DNA from: Spinacia oleracea | Lineage: Eukaryota > Streptophyta > Magnoliopsida > Caryophyllales > Amaranthaceae | Assembly (NCBI RefSeq): GCF_020520425.1 | Contig: NC_079492.1 | Span: forward strand, 3,410,001-3,474,000 | Direction: 5' to 3' | DNA: 64,000 nt | Shown here: positions 31,101 to 43,700 of the stretch, in pieces | Layout of the letters: the number at the start of each line of letters is the position of its first letter | How positions within the stretch are numbered: the first letter of the stretch is position 1 | Notes under the pieces: model-generated | Told to the model about the DNA's origin: nothing | Databases searched by the model: none | The model's input: the letters and a program-made list of their open reading frames with translations, nothing else | Position numbers and translations under genes: made by a program

Positions 31101-34100
31101 CATCAATTTGATTTCCAAAAAGTGCAGCACGCATTCGATTTCCCTGCATAAAGCAATAGCATACAACAGCTTAAATAAGTAACTACCACTAGTACATGTG
31201 TGCATATTTGATAAATAAAACCGTAACCATACATGGTCAACAATATGGGAGCATAGTCGAAAGGCCTATTTTCCTAAGGCAACGGGTTTAGGCAGAACTG
31301 AATCCTTTCTAGATAGCAGCTATGCATTGGGAATGAAGCAACAGAAGGAATCCTAACACCTGTGGGGGAACACTGATGTATAGGACTTACACAGAAAACA
31401 TGCATTTTGGGAATAGCTGATTCTGGTCAATATTACATTTAAATCACTAATCTGGGTGGCCTAAAACTGCTGATTTTACTGCATAAATCAGACTGATACA
31501 CATGGCATCCAACCTTATTCATGGTTGGGCCTCCCTGCCCTCCACTGTGTGAATAGATAAAGCTCACCAATGACTTTGCATCATAATTTAATATAAACTA
31601 ACAACTGTATGGGCATACTCCCCTATAAAAAGAAACCTTCTCTAACTCACTCTCTCACCTATCCTCTATTCAGGTATACTGTTTTCTGAAGGGAAATAAA
31701 TCCCTATTCACCTAGAAGCCTCAAAACTAAACGCTCCTCAAATGGCAAGTGATGTGAAGATCGAGTCGTCTGTTGTACCCTTTGGTACACAACAGATTAT
31801 GTTCAGCATGCTTAAATGGTGTATGAATACCTGGATACTTACAGAAATATCACAATTAACATGAATGTTCTGATGTATTGTCGATACTAAGTACCATGGT
31901 CTGATGTATTGTCGATACTAACACGACATACAGTTAAATTACCAGGCCATGTGTAGGTTTGATGAGATGAAGGTTTATGAAATTGAGGGTTGACACCACG
32001 AATGTCTGGTTCGATTGGTTGTCCCCCCAGGGTATGCGCCTTCAGAATCACAAACCACCTAAGGACCAGCACTATATGAGCAGCAAGAGGTAACCGCTGG
32101 ACAGCTCTATTATGAGCCTGTCCTGGTTGCATTGGTTGCCCTGTGGCTGGCCCTCCCCGGGCACAGGCTTGATCAGACCGTCCGTCATGTCTTGCCCCCA
32201 TAATGTATAGAGAGCTACCTTCGATCCAATGTATCCTAATGTTAGACCTATTAATGAAGCAGTGTTATTCATGTCCCCTAAATTTGCAAGTGTTGTATGT
32301 ATTTATCTATTTGCTTTTACATTACAGTTTTATGCCTTATGACGGTGCTATTCCGTTAACTTATTTAATGTATCTATTAATGCTAATTAAGTTAACGGAA
32401 TAACATCTTCAATAGCAAGCCATATGCAAAAACCACAAACAGGCCAAGGAAATAAGACTATACCAGATTTTTTTAAAAAAACAGCTGTTGCATGCATACA
32501 ATTCGATATAAAACATTGATGATTAAAGAGTTATTACCAGAAACCTAATTCCAGTGGTGACCACGTGCGACTAAATATGCAGTCGTATCCAGGAAATCCA
32601 ATAATTTGATAGATGACGTACGCTGGCCAACAGTTCTTATATTTTTTGAAGAGTAAGAAGGTAGGATGTTTATGTTTTTCAACTAAGTGTAAGGAGTTCA
32701 TATGTTTTTTAAAGAGCGAGGAGGTACAACTTTACGAGTTATTCTTCTGAATGGATAACTAAGTGAAAGGAGTTCCAAAAATTCTAATCGTTTATTATGG
32801 AACGAGGTAAATAGAATAGGTAGATATTCTAATAATTGATTACGGAACGAAAAATTCTAATCACTGGACGGTATTTATAATGGGAACTCATTTTCAGATC
32901 CCTAGTATTTGTGATATTCTAACATTTTTTTTACTACTATGTATTTTAACATTTTTTAATTTGGAATGGCTGTGCTATTCATATTGTGTATATCATATAT
33001 ATATACTGAAAAGCTTATTTATTAATTATGTATTGGTGACAACAGTTACTCTAGTTCTTTTAAGAATGTTTATTATTAATTGATGTAAACAGCAAAGTAA
33101 GATCAGGTAACACTACTGGGAAATAATTGCTTTGTAATACATGCTTCACAGTTAGGGATAATCAAAATATATGAATAGGTTGATCAGTAAGTGTTTGTTT
33201 TTTAATAGTGAGTGGGTAAAGGGGATATCAGGGATCCCCTTATCCCCCCAAAAAATGGTATTGACAGATAAAGGGAAAAAATCCACACCAACTGTTGCTC
33301 GAGAAATAAGCAGAATGTCAGAACAAACCCTAAAAAAATTGTGCTCCCATATATGCGTGCATACTTGGTAAACAAAACCGTAATCATATATGTTCAGCAA
33401 TATGGGAGTATAGTCGAAAGTTCTGTTTTCCTAAGGCAACGGGTTTCTCATATTCTCGTATTAATAAAGGGTGCGGTTGCTCCTTAGTATTAGGAAGACC
33501 TGTGTCACTATATTATAGTTAGCCTAAGTAAGGAGAGGATGTGCTCCCATATATGCGTGCATATTTGGTAAACAAAACATAAAACATGGGTTTTATCACA
33601 GAAATTCATCACAGACAAATAAATCTAATATTGACACAGTTTGTTTTATCTATTCACACAGTGCAGAGCTGAATCTTTTCCATATGGCAGGTATGCATTG
33701 GGAATGAAGCAGCAGAAGGAAGACTAACATTTATGGGGGGAACACTGATGTCCACCACTCACAAATAAAACATGCTTTGGGAATAACCTAGCCTGGTCAA
33801 CATTTCATTTAAATCACTAATTTTGGTGCCCTCAAACTGCTGACTTGACTGTGTAAATCAGATTGATACACATGGCATCTAAGCCTATTCATGGTTGGAC
33901 CTCCCTGCCCTCCACTGTGTGAACAGATAAAACTCACCAAAGCCTTTGCATCATAATATAATATAAACAAACAACTGTATGCCCATACTCCCCTATAAAA
34001 AGCAACCCTCCCTCAACTCACTCTCTCACCTATCCTCTATTCAGCCTCAAACTAAACCCACCCCTTAAACAAAGGCTCTTCAGGTATATCATTTTCTTAA

Positions 34101-35615
34101 GGGAAATAAGCTCCCGTTTACCTAAAAGCCTCAAAACTAAACGCTCCTCAAATGGCAAGTGATGTCAAGTTTGGGTCTTCTGTTGTGCCCTTTGGTACAC
34201 AACAGATCGTATTCATCATGCTTAGATGGTGTATGAATACTTGGATACTTACTGAAATATCACAATTAATATGAATGTTCTGATGTACTGTCGATACTAA
34301 GTACCGTGGTCTGATGTATTGTCGATACTAATACGACGTACATTTAAAGTACCAGGCCATGTGTAGGTTTGATGACATGAAGGTTTATGAAACTGAGGGT
34401 TGACACCATTAATTCCCGGTTCGATTGGCTGTCTCCTCAGGCTATGCGCCTTCAGAATCACAAACCACCTAAGGACCAGCACTATATGAGCAGCAAGAGG
34501 TAACCGTTGGACATCTCTATTATAAGCATGTTCTGGTTGCATTGGTTGCTCTGTGGCTGGCCTTCCCCGGGCACAGGCTTGATCAGACTATCGGCCATGT
34601 CTTGCCCCCATAATGTATAGAGAGTTGCCTTCAATCCAATGTATCCTAATGTTCGAACTATTAATGAAGCTATGTTATGCATGTTTCCTAAATTTAAAAG
34701 TGTTGTATGTATTTGTCTATTAATGCTTCTATATTATCGTTTTATTTCTCATGACGATGCTACTATGTTAACGTATCTAACGTATCTATCAATGCTAAAT
34801 AAGTTAACAGAATGGCAGCGTGAATAGGAAACCATATGCATAAACCACAAACAGGGCAAGGAAATGAGAGTACACCAGGGAAAAAAAATGTAAACATAGA
34901 AGTTGCATGCATACAATTCGACATAAAATATGTATGATTACAGAGTAACATGGAACCCCATATACCTAATTTCAGTGGTGAACACGTGTGACTAAACATG
35001 CAGTCATATTAGGGAAATCATTATTGTTTACAGGAAAAAAAACTCCTGGACGATATTCATAATGTAAACTCTTTTTCAGATCTGAAGTGTCTGTGATACT
35101 CATATTTGTTATACTACTATGTGTTCAACATTTTCAGGTTGACAGATTAGCAGGGATTTCCTTTTTCCCAATATATTATGTGTTGACAGATTATTAGCAT
35201 TCTAGTACTGAGTGTGTAAAGGAGATATTAGGAATTTCCTTTTTCAAAAATTATTATGTGTTGACAGATTCAGAGGAAAAATCAACACCAACTGCTGCTT
35301 GAGAAATAAGCAACATCTTAGAACTAACTCTAAAAGATAGAACACTCAGTAGGCAACTAAAAGTCAGCAGCTTAGTAAAGGCATGGGGAAAAAACAGATG
35401 GAAATAAACTTGGCAGAGAACATGTAAGCAAGCATGAAAAAAAGGGAAACGAAATGAAACAATTATACCTTGTCATCTTCCATCACAAGTCCTTGGAATA
35501 GGATTCCCTTTGAAGGAGAGTTCCTTTCCGGTCCTTTCTCTACGACCTTGACCTTAACCTTGTAGCCCTTGCTTTTTTCGGTTAGCTGATCCAGATACAC
35601 GCGTTCAGGCTTCAT
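28175..35615 (-). CDS. Helitron RPA1-like single-strand DNA-binding protein (533 aa)
   Basis: Nine exons splice in frame: 35469-35615, 30867-31143, 30680-30782, 30474-30601, 30315-30393, about 30138-30234, 29250-29425, 29048-29216 and 28175-28600. They total 1602 nt. The protein has the RPA70 layout found in plant Helitrons. An N-terminal OB fold starts MKPERVYLDQL and GNRMRAALFGNQID; a second holds ITMTVWNELTGEH and GFSLGSTMST. The C-terminal OB fold has a four-Cys zinc finger (LGCSACG...YTCTRCK) followed by ASDGTGTMECTSF. A Gln/Glu-rich tail follows and ends EEEDDSSGK. It should coat single-stranded DNA during rolling-circle transposition. All domains and splice sites look intact, in contrast to the helicase. 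Intron 1 is 4.3 kb and contains a tandem duplication. Confidence 0.85.
31180..33340. repeat. Intron-1 tandem duplication, unit 1
   Basis: About 2.1 kb aligned with 33341-35340, diverged with indels. Shared landmarks in order: TATGGGAG(C/T)ATAGTCGAAAG, TATGCATTGGGAATGAAGCA, CCCTATAAAAAG, ATGGCAAGTGATGT, a block around GACCAGCACTATATGAGCAG, GACTAAA(T/C)ATGCAGTC, and AACTG(T/C)TGCT(C/T)GAGAAATAAG. It contains a TATA-like box (about 31623) and a 40-aa ORF (31742-31864), both on the plus strand. Confidence 0.8.
33341..35340. repeat. Intron-1 tandem duplication, unit 2
   Basis: Second copy of the unit. Near its start TGTGCTCCCATATATGCGTG is repeated about 200 bp apart (33341 and 33540), so there was a further local duplication. 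It also keeps the TATA-like box (about 33993) and a 40-aa ORF at 34152-34274 in the same frame. Confidence 0.8.
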
Positions 35616-35859
35616 TTCTTAGAGTTTGTACACATGGTAAGAAAAAGAAATATGATTAATCCCACAGAAATAATCATGAATTCTGTTTTAGCTAACATAA
35701 CAACATCATCTTATTTTGTAACTGTGTAACTTTGAATTATCAGTTATGCAGAGAATACAAACCTAGTAAAACAAATCTATATTCAATTGGCAGGCATTTG
35801 AAAAACAATAATGCAAACATTTATGATCTTATACATCAAAGCAATAAATTCCATTTGAT

Positions 35860-35985
35860 TTGGTCATACCTGACAAACTGCAGATTCTGATTGTGGAGAG
35901 GAAGCTGTAATATTCTGCTTAGGTTGTAAAAGATTGGGACTGAATAGAGGGTGCTACATCTTCATATATAGAGGGAAGGAAAACC
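35860..35985 (-). promoter_or_regulatory. Promoter and 5' UTR exon of the RPA gene
   Basis: On the minus strand a CCCTCTATATATGAAG TATA box (about 35970) precedes a leader. The leader ends GTTTGTCAG|GTATGACC, a good donor, so exon 1 is untranslated and the coding start lies in exon 2. Confidence 0.55.
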
Positions 35986-38637
35986 TGTGGTCCAAAAGAA
36001 AGGCACAGCAGTAAGCAAAGAGGCATGGGCAAAACAACAAATCAACTATTCAGAATAGTGTTTTATTGTCCTTGTAGCAGGTGAAGTCTTGTATTACCAT
36101 GTCCTAACACTATTTAAACCATACTTTGCTATGTAAAAACGTGTTGCCTTAAACTTTAAGAAGGAAATCTTTACCAGGTACAGCTGATTTTAAGGACTAC
36201 AATATAAAAGGATGCATACCTCTCTAATGGGTATGACCATGTACTGTGGTCTGCTGGTTTTTTATTTCCTGAGAAAAAAACAAACACCTTTGGAAGAGGC
36301 TGAAGTATTAATAACATTATATAAGATTAGGCTGGAAAAATTAGTGTGAAGTATTAATATCATGATGCAAGTTTAGTGCTTCATAGATTTCTGCGAGATT
36401 TGCTATTTAAAGGGTTACGGAACAGCCTATATTACGGGGAGCAACATCTGTAGAACCATGATGGTTACATTCGTATAACCAGTGTCCGAGTGTATATTTC
36501 AAAAGAAGTTAGTAATAGATAAGTTGCAAGCGTTTAAAGTGATATTCTCAAGCTAAGTTGACAGGGGAAAAAACGCCTTAATTAGGAATACTCGAGTAGG
36601 GAAGTGGGTAAAAGTGGTGATACAAAACCGGCTCGATTAGGAAACTTGCTAAAATTGGTGGCTAACCTTTTGAAGATTGACCAAGAGAACGGCTACATTT
36701 AATAGGATGCTTACTATACAGAAACAAATGCATGTTCACGACATTATAACAGTTTAGAACACAAATCTCAAAACCAAATTTAGCAGTCTATTCTTACAAA
36801 TTGATCGCACTAAATTATGCATACACCATTGGAACTGTGGGCAAAATGAGGGGATACGTCATGAACCTCGCTCATACCTGCAAGCAACGACAGTCTATCT
36901 TTCAGTTTACATTTGGTTCACTCTCAAAATAAAGAAAGATGAGGTTTTTTTATGTTCACATGTAGTTCATATTACTTTGAAACAAGAATCCAATGACAGT
37001 CCGTATTATTTCGTTGTAGATTTTTGATTCTCTGTAATGCATTGTACTGCTTGAATTAGACAAGTGTGCACTTTATTTTCTTTCACCTGGAAGTGGTGAT
37101 TAATATGTCTCACCTACAATGGATGTGTTAAGTAAGCTACAATATGAATGTATTTCATAATACCGGTTTAATCAGCAAATGTGTGCAATTTGGTTGTTCT
37201 GAATCTGAACTACAATGACCAAACAGGCAAGCAAAAGAGCCCACATAAATCTAAACGGCCTGGTTATAAATACTAATATCCTACAGAAAGAACCTTTGAC
37301 AACAGTTACTGGAACCCGGGGTCTGTGCACAAAAAAAGGAGGTTATCTCTGGTGTACAAGCTATAATTCAGTTAAGCATAGCAGGAAGATACTAATTGAA
37401 AGTACTCTGTCAGGATATGCATTTCTATTTTGGAAAACCAAAAAGGAGAAGGATTAACGAAGAGGGAGCAACACAGAAAAATATAGAATCTCTTTGGCTA
37501 TTATAATAACTCCATGTTAAAGTTCAAGGACTTGCATTTAAACGACCTAATAACACTGGTTTTAGTGTCACCCAATCGCTTGAGATCAAGTGCTTTAATA
37601 ATGAGAGTAGAACACAAAGGGACTTACAAAATACTACCAAAATAGCACATATGCAAACGTGTTTATCAGTTACCTACTTCCAATGTGCAAGTTGATATTT
37701 AAGCAGATGGGTGTAATGAACTTACAGAAAGAATAATATGAGGTTGTATGAGCTATCAGAGCCGTCACTTGGCATATATGAACACCAGAAATTTCTTGAT
37801 CTGCATCAAAACAAAGCTTGAAGCTTAGTATTAGAGGATGGACAGCTACCTGGCACATTATTTGGCATGACACCATTGGATCATAGGTACAAAATCCGGA
37901 ATAAAGGGACACATCAGGTTTCCAATGTGTCTATGAGTTTTTGCCAGTTTTTGAGAGAAGAGCTAGTCAGAATTTGAATAAAATAAACCAAACAGTTAAG
38001 TCTATTAGGAATCAGAAGGCAACCGAGAATTATAATTTCAACTCCTATATATGATGCGCACAGCAAAACAGTGTGTATTAACTGCTAGCAGTTGAATGGA
38101 AGAACAAATAAGAGCATGTATATATATACTTGACGATAGCAACATTGAAATGCGGGGTGAATACGTTTGAAAGATCCTATGCCAAACTTGTTCAATTTCT
38201 TGTAGCTAAAAGTTTTCTGTCTCTATACATAAGCTAGCCTTATTGACTGGTGAAAATAAGGGGTGATGCTAGATTACTTAGTCGCACTAAAACAACGAAT
38301 GTTCACCAAAGATGTATTCAATTAAAATAAATCAGAATCAAAGGCAGCAAATAAGGGCATACAAAACTGAAGAGGGTATATACCTTATTTATCATTTCCT
38401 CTGCAACAGGAACTTGCAGATGACATTAGAATGCATGTGCTTGCATGATTTTCTACACAGGTGGGCTGTTTTCCACGGGCATATTTGCAGCATAAACCAA
38501 AAGGCACAAAAAGGAGCAACAACTGCATGGCATGAACATGTTTGGTTACAGTAAGCCGTACAAGAATAATAACAAAGCAAGCTGTAAATGCACAATCAGG
38601 AAGCAGATAAAAAGGTTTGTGATAGATTACCTGTATA
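35986..38637. other. Helitron-internal DNA between RPA and helicase genes
   Basis: About 2.65 kb without a gene I can support. It is of moderate AT content with no repeats that stand out. Short open frames here have no family resemblance. Confidence 0.5.
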
Positions 38638-39377
38638 TCATATGATACCGGCTAATCTGAGCACATCATAAGAGATGAAATTTCTAACATGGTGCTCAGG
38701 TTGGTGTTCCGGAGATTGTTTTGAAACAACTTTGACGTTACATGCTTTTCTAGCACGAGACAATGCCACATAAAGCTGACCATGGGAGAAACACGGCTGG
38801 GGAAGATAGATGGAGACTTGGCTTAGTGTATGTTTGCCCTTGTGACTTGTTTATCGTCATTGCAAAGCTTAGTTTTATAGGGAATTGTTTCCTCTGAAAT
38901 TGGAAAGGATAATTGGAAGATGCAGACGGCCGAAGCCTAATTCGGGGTATAAAAACATGGCTTCCGCTGTGCTGCCCAGTCGTGATCATGCATTCAATCA
39001 GATTCGGGTAGAAATTCTTGCATATCATACGTGTCCCATTGCACAGGCCAGACGAAGGAAGGATATTGCGAAGCAGAAGAACTGGACAATTTTTCTTCAA
39101 GACGAGCTTGTATGGGCTCATTCCACCTGGGCAGAGGGTGTGTATAAATTCAGGAGGATAGATCGCGCTATTATCATCAAGAACTGTATCAAAACTCCTG
39201 TACATAACAGATTCTCCAGGGAATTTGTCTATCAGGGTAGCATTGATATCATCAACATCTTCATTCAGGGGGGTCAGTATAGCCGTTGTTGTGAAATTGC
39301 CTGGGGTGGACCTGCAAACATCTACCTCGGGGAATGCAATTGCAGTAAGTTCGGCAATAGGATCAGAAGCGACCTCA
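38638..39377 (-). pseudogene. Helitron helicase, C-terminal fragment with frameshift
   Basis: Reading the minus strand from 39377, the frame gives VASDPIAELTAIAFPE, AILTPLNEDVDDIN, YPPEFIHTLCPGGMSPYKL, LLRNILPSSGLCNGTRM and FAMTINKSQGQT. These are the late Pif1/SF1B helicase motifs of RepHel. Right after GQT, near 38828, one or two bases are missing. The +1 frame then continues the family with CFSHGQLYVALSRARK and a stop at 38638. The Walker B region and following motifs, well over 100 residues, are absent between this piece and the part at 49532. The fragment abuts the Copia-type LTR at 39378. Confidence 0.85.
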
Positions 39378-40763
39378 TGTTAGGTTATGATACATATGAC
39401 AATTCATAAATCATGCGGAAAAACCATTTAGCCAGGAATACATATTATTTACACATAATCATATAGCATAGTATAGATGCATACTCTTTGTTGCGTGCCT
39501 TCCCTAGCTGCGCCCGAACCGAACAAGAACAAGTCTTTAGGACTCCAAGTGTCGTCCCTCCGTAGATAGTCCACAGCACGTCCGGATCCGCCTCAAGATT
39601 GACCAACTAGAATCGCCCTTAAGGTACTAATAATTTTCGGCACTTTTAGGCAAGATATGTGACTGAATTTTTCTCTCAAAAACTCACTTTGAATACTTGA
39701 AAACTCGTTATAAATTGTGAACCCAGGCCACATATTTATAGGGGTATGGAAAGAGAATTGGAATCCTACTAGGATACGAATTAATTAAATTAGAATCCTA
39801 GTGAAACTCTTATTTAATTAATTTATCTTTTAGGATTAGGAATTTAATCATTAAACGAATCCTGTACGTTTTAGGTTTCGTATGTGAACACAAACACACA
39901 CGCACGCACAGCAGCCCACGAGGGGCGCCATGCGCGCGCGCGCACAGCCCTAGCAATGCAGCCCACGACTGCCGCAGCCTTGGGCGCGCGCTGGGCCTGC
40001 CTTGCGGTGGGCCTGGCGCAGCCTTGGGCTGGCGTGTTGTGGCGCGCGTTTCCCTTGCTGGACGTGGGCCTGGCTTCGTGCTGGGCCTTCGTCTAGCAAG
40101 CTCGTCCGATGCTAATTCGTACCACGCGCTTCCGATTAATTTTCCGATTCCGGAATTCATTTCCGATACGAACAATATTTAACATTTCCGATTCCGGAAT
40201 TAATTTCCGTTTCGAACAAATATTTAATATTTCCGTTTCCGGAATTATTTTCCGATTCCGATAATATTTCCGATTCAGACAATATTTCCGTTTCCGGCAA
40301 TATTTCCGATTCCGGCAATATTTCCATTTCCGATAATATTTTCCGATACGTACCATGTTTCCGTTTCCGGCAACATCTACGACTTGGATAATATTTATAT
40401 TTCCGATACGATCCATATTTCCGTTTCCGGCAATATCATCGTTTCCGGAGTATTCATTTCTTGCCTGTGACGATCTCAGCTCCCACTGAAACCAAGATCC
40501 GTCGATTCCGAATATCCATAGATGGAGTATTTAATGCCATTAAATACTTGATCCGTTTACGTACTATTTGTGTGACCCTACGGGTTCAGTCAAGAGTAAG
40601 CTGTGGATTAATATCATTAATTCCACTTGAACTGAAGCGGCCTCTAGCTAGGCATTCAGCTCACTTGATCTCACTGAATTATTAACTTGTTAATTAATAC
40701 TGAACCGCATTTATTAGACTTAACATAGAATGCATACTTGGACCAAGGGCATTATTTCCTTCA
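39378..40763 (-). repeat. Left LTR (3' LTR of the minus-strand element), 1386 bp
   Basis: It begins TGTTAGGTTATG and ends TTTCCTTCA on the plus strand. It is the same length as the right LTR with only a handful of substitutions (I noted four), over 99% identity. It is followed by a polypurine tract in element orientation (AAGTGGGAGAC). Confidence 0.9.
40128..40455. repeat. Degenerate TTCCG-rich tandem array in the left LTR
   Basis: About 18 short units of the type TTTCCGATTCCGG(C)AATA. The same array is at 48823-49150 in the right LTR. Confidence 0.85.
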
Positions 40764-43700
40764 GTCTCCCACTTGTCCTTAGGGACAAGTGTGCATTTCC
40801 TAATTCCTTTGTCGCTCGATGCTTGCTCTTGAACATAAAGTAAGAGTTGTCATCCTTATTATGTCCAGAGGTGTTCCTCGGTTTCAGAGTTCAACTGATC
40901 AAATAAACAGATAATCATAGCCTATGATTCATCCGAGCACGGCCATGCATTTCACAGTTTCTAGCTCTCCGAGTGGCCTTGTACAACTTTTAAGCATCTC
41001 ATCCCGATTTATGGGAGGACAATCCCAGTCTTGTGATCTTGAGACTAGACTTCGTTTGATAGGTGATTACCTGAGCGTTGCCTTTATAGCCTCCTTTTAC
41101 GGTGCGACGGTTGGTCAACGTCAAAGTAACCAGTTCTCAAACAAGTAATCTCAAATCACTCAGGTATTGAGGATTTAGTGTCTAATAATTTTAATGAAAT
41201 TTACTTATGACAGATTTTCATCTCTTACAGTAAAGTTTCATAGGTCTTGTCCGATACTAGTCTTCCCAAAGTAAGTATCTATGCAAATGATTATGACATT
41301 GCCATGTCCACATAGTTCAAGAAACAAAACTACTAGTCATCTTGCATTCTAATCGTCTAACGTTTTCTATGCGTCCAATTTTATAGAAAACTCCGACTAG
41401 GGACCATTTTCAACCTTTGACATTCAAGTTCACTTGATAGAAATTTCTTAGTCACAGGACTGGTCCTGACAGTCTATCTTGAATATATCATCAAATTGAA
41501 GGGACTCATCATTTAATACTAAACCAAGATTAAATGGAATATGAAAATGCATTTCATATATGATAAATGTTCAACCCCAATGTTTTACAACCATGGGCCT
41601 CAAACCCATCTTCTAAAACAGTTCATGGAATTTCAAAGCTATGCTTGATTTCCAGTGCTACAATGTAAGTGTTGCTTCTCACTTGTTGCATAGGTTTAGT
41701 TATCATGCTTTGCCAATCTTAATATCCTTTTCATCGAATGTTCTTCGAGATAGATGATAAGATCTTTTGAGTATGTTTATTTTGTGATCTAGTCTTTCTC
41801 GCTACAATGGTGGTTCTACGCATTTCTCAATGAAGAACCATCAAGTTAGCAGACCTTTTTCTTGCTTCAAGAGTGGTTCTACGCATTTTTCAATGAAGAA
41901 CCATCAAGCCAGCAGATAGGTGATCTTCCCAAGTTTAGTGAAGAACTCTTTAACATAAACAACCCTGTTTTATTACTTCTTAGGCAATAAGTACTTTTAC
42001 TTCAACTGTTTAGGTTGCTAGTGATGCTTTGTTTGGATTTGCTTATCCAAGCAGTTCACATATATGTGGAAGACTTTCCAGCTGTATCTTAGAACATAGA
42101 AATTAATATTTTAATTTCCCACGCAACAACGCATGGTCTCCAATCCATGTTGCCATTTCGAAACACGATGCTCTTTAGCTCGTCCTTGTCAATGGTTAAC
42201 TCCAAAGGGTCTTGCTTGATCCTTTGCCAGTGTTTATGTGTGTAGCATCAATATTTAGCATATCTTTATTTCCTTGAATCAAGAACTATTCCTATGTACT
42301 CTTTTCAAGTACCATAAGTATTCTTGATCTCAATCTAGTTGATCTTCACTTAGATTAATAGAGATTGGTATATGTTCGTCATGCCTAAAGTCATACGATA
42401 CGTTTTTGGCGATCCTCATATTATATCATACATGATAAATTCTTTTGCAGAATAATTCTCAATTGAATTCTATTCATGTAACTTTAGCTCATTCAATTTC
42501 AGTAGATACTGAATCCAGCTACATTCTTTGACATATAATATAGGTTAAGAATCTCACTTAGATCCTTTGATGTTTTAACTTAGTAAATGCTTATACATAG
42601 TTCAAACATTCTTTTACTTAGATTTATTCACATGGGTCGAATATCTCCAATGGAGTATTTCGTGTTTGATTTAGTAAATGCCATTACTTAATCCAAAACA
42701 ATATTATAAGATCTTTGTAAATAGATCTTAGTACCCAGTATGTTCTAAGTTTCGCCATGGTCCATCATTGATGAATAATTTCAAATCTAAGTCATTAGCA
42801 TTTGAATGTTGTTTCACAATAGAGAGATATGTGTGTAATACACATAGGACCAATTAAGTTTTAAGTACTCCCACTAAACTTCTTATATATCTATAAGAAT
42901 CATGTATATTTTATGAAACTAAAATGCTTATTAGCTTCACTTAAAATACAGTTCCAATTCCCAATTGCTTGCTTAAATCTATACTTAGATTTTATAAGCT
43001 AGCTTTCCTTTTCAAGCATTTATTTGGATCCACAAATTCTATGACATACTATGTACATATTATATTCCAACATTTGATTGAGGAATACGTTTTGTCATCC
43101 AATTGCCATATGTACCAATATGCAATCATTGCTTGAATTATAGACTTAAGCATTACGATTTTGCATGAGGTTTCAACACAATCCATGCCATGAATTTGCT
43201 TTTAACCTTTAGCAACTAATCTAGCTTTGTGTGTGAACACAATTCCATGTTTGATGGTTTTTATCCTTAAAACAAACTTGCAACCATTAGGTGTGAAACT
43301 ATTCTTGCAAATCAACAAAATTTCAATTTTGTCATCAAAACATTGAGTATGTTTTATGGCCTTTAACCAATTAAACATATAGTCTATATATGGCCTCTAA
43401 CCATTTTAGGGAATCTGGGTTTTCGTCATAGCTTTCTTACAGGTCACAAACTCATTAATCTACATGATAATAGTTTGACTGCAAGTTGTAGGTTTCTTCA
43501 CTATTTAATAGAAGAATCTCATAGTTTCATTGACCTGATCTCTATGTTTCTTCACTATTTAGTAGAAGAATCTCATAGTTTCAGTGACTTGAATTCTATG
43601 CCTACTTGGGTATAGAACATCAAACAATAGAATATCAATAGCCACTTAAAAGTCCTTTGAATATTCTGTTCTCCTTGAAGCACTTGTAAAGTCTTCTAAG

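Noticed and set aside
31887..32201. Minus-strand 104-aa frame, similar to one at 34297-34542
   Set aside because: The similarity is explained by the tandem duplication in the RPA intron. The frames differ in start and length, and the sequence is not joined to RPA by splice sites.
37215..37457. 80-residue plus-strand frame between RPA and helicase
   Set aside because: No family resemblance, promoter or duplication supports it.
40128..40455. CRISPR-like array of short repeats
   Set aside because: The units are degenerate and contiguous with no unique spacers, and they lie inside an LTR of a plant retrotransposon.
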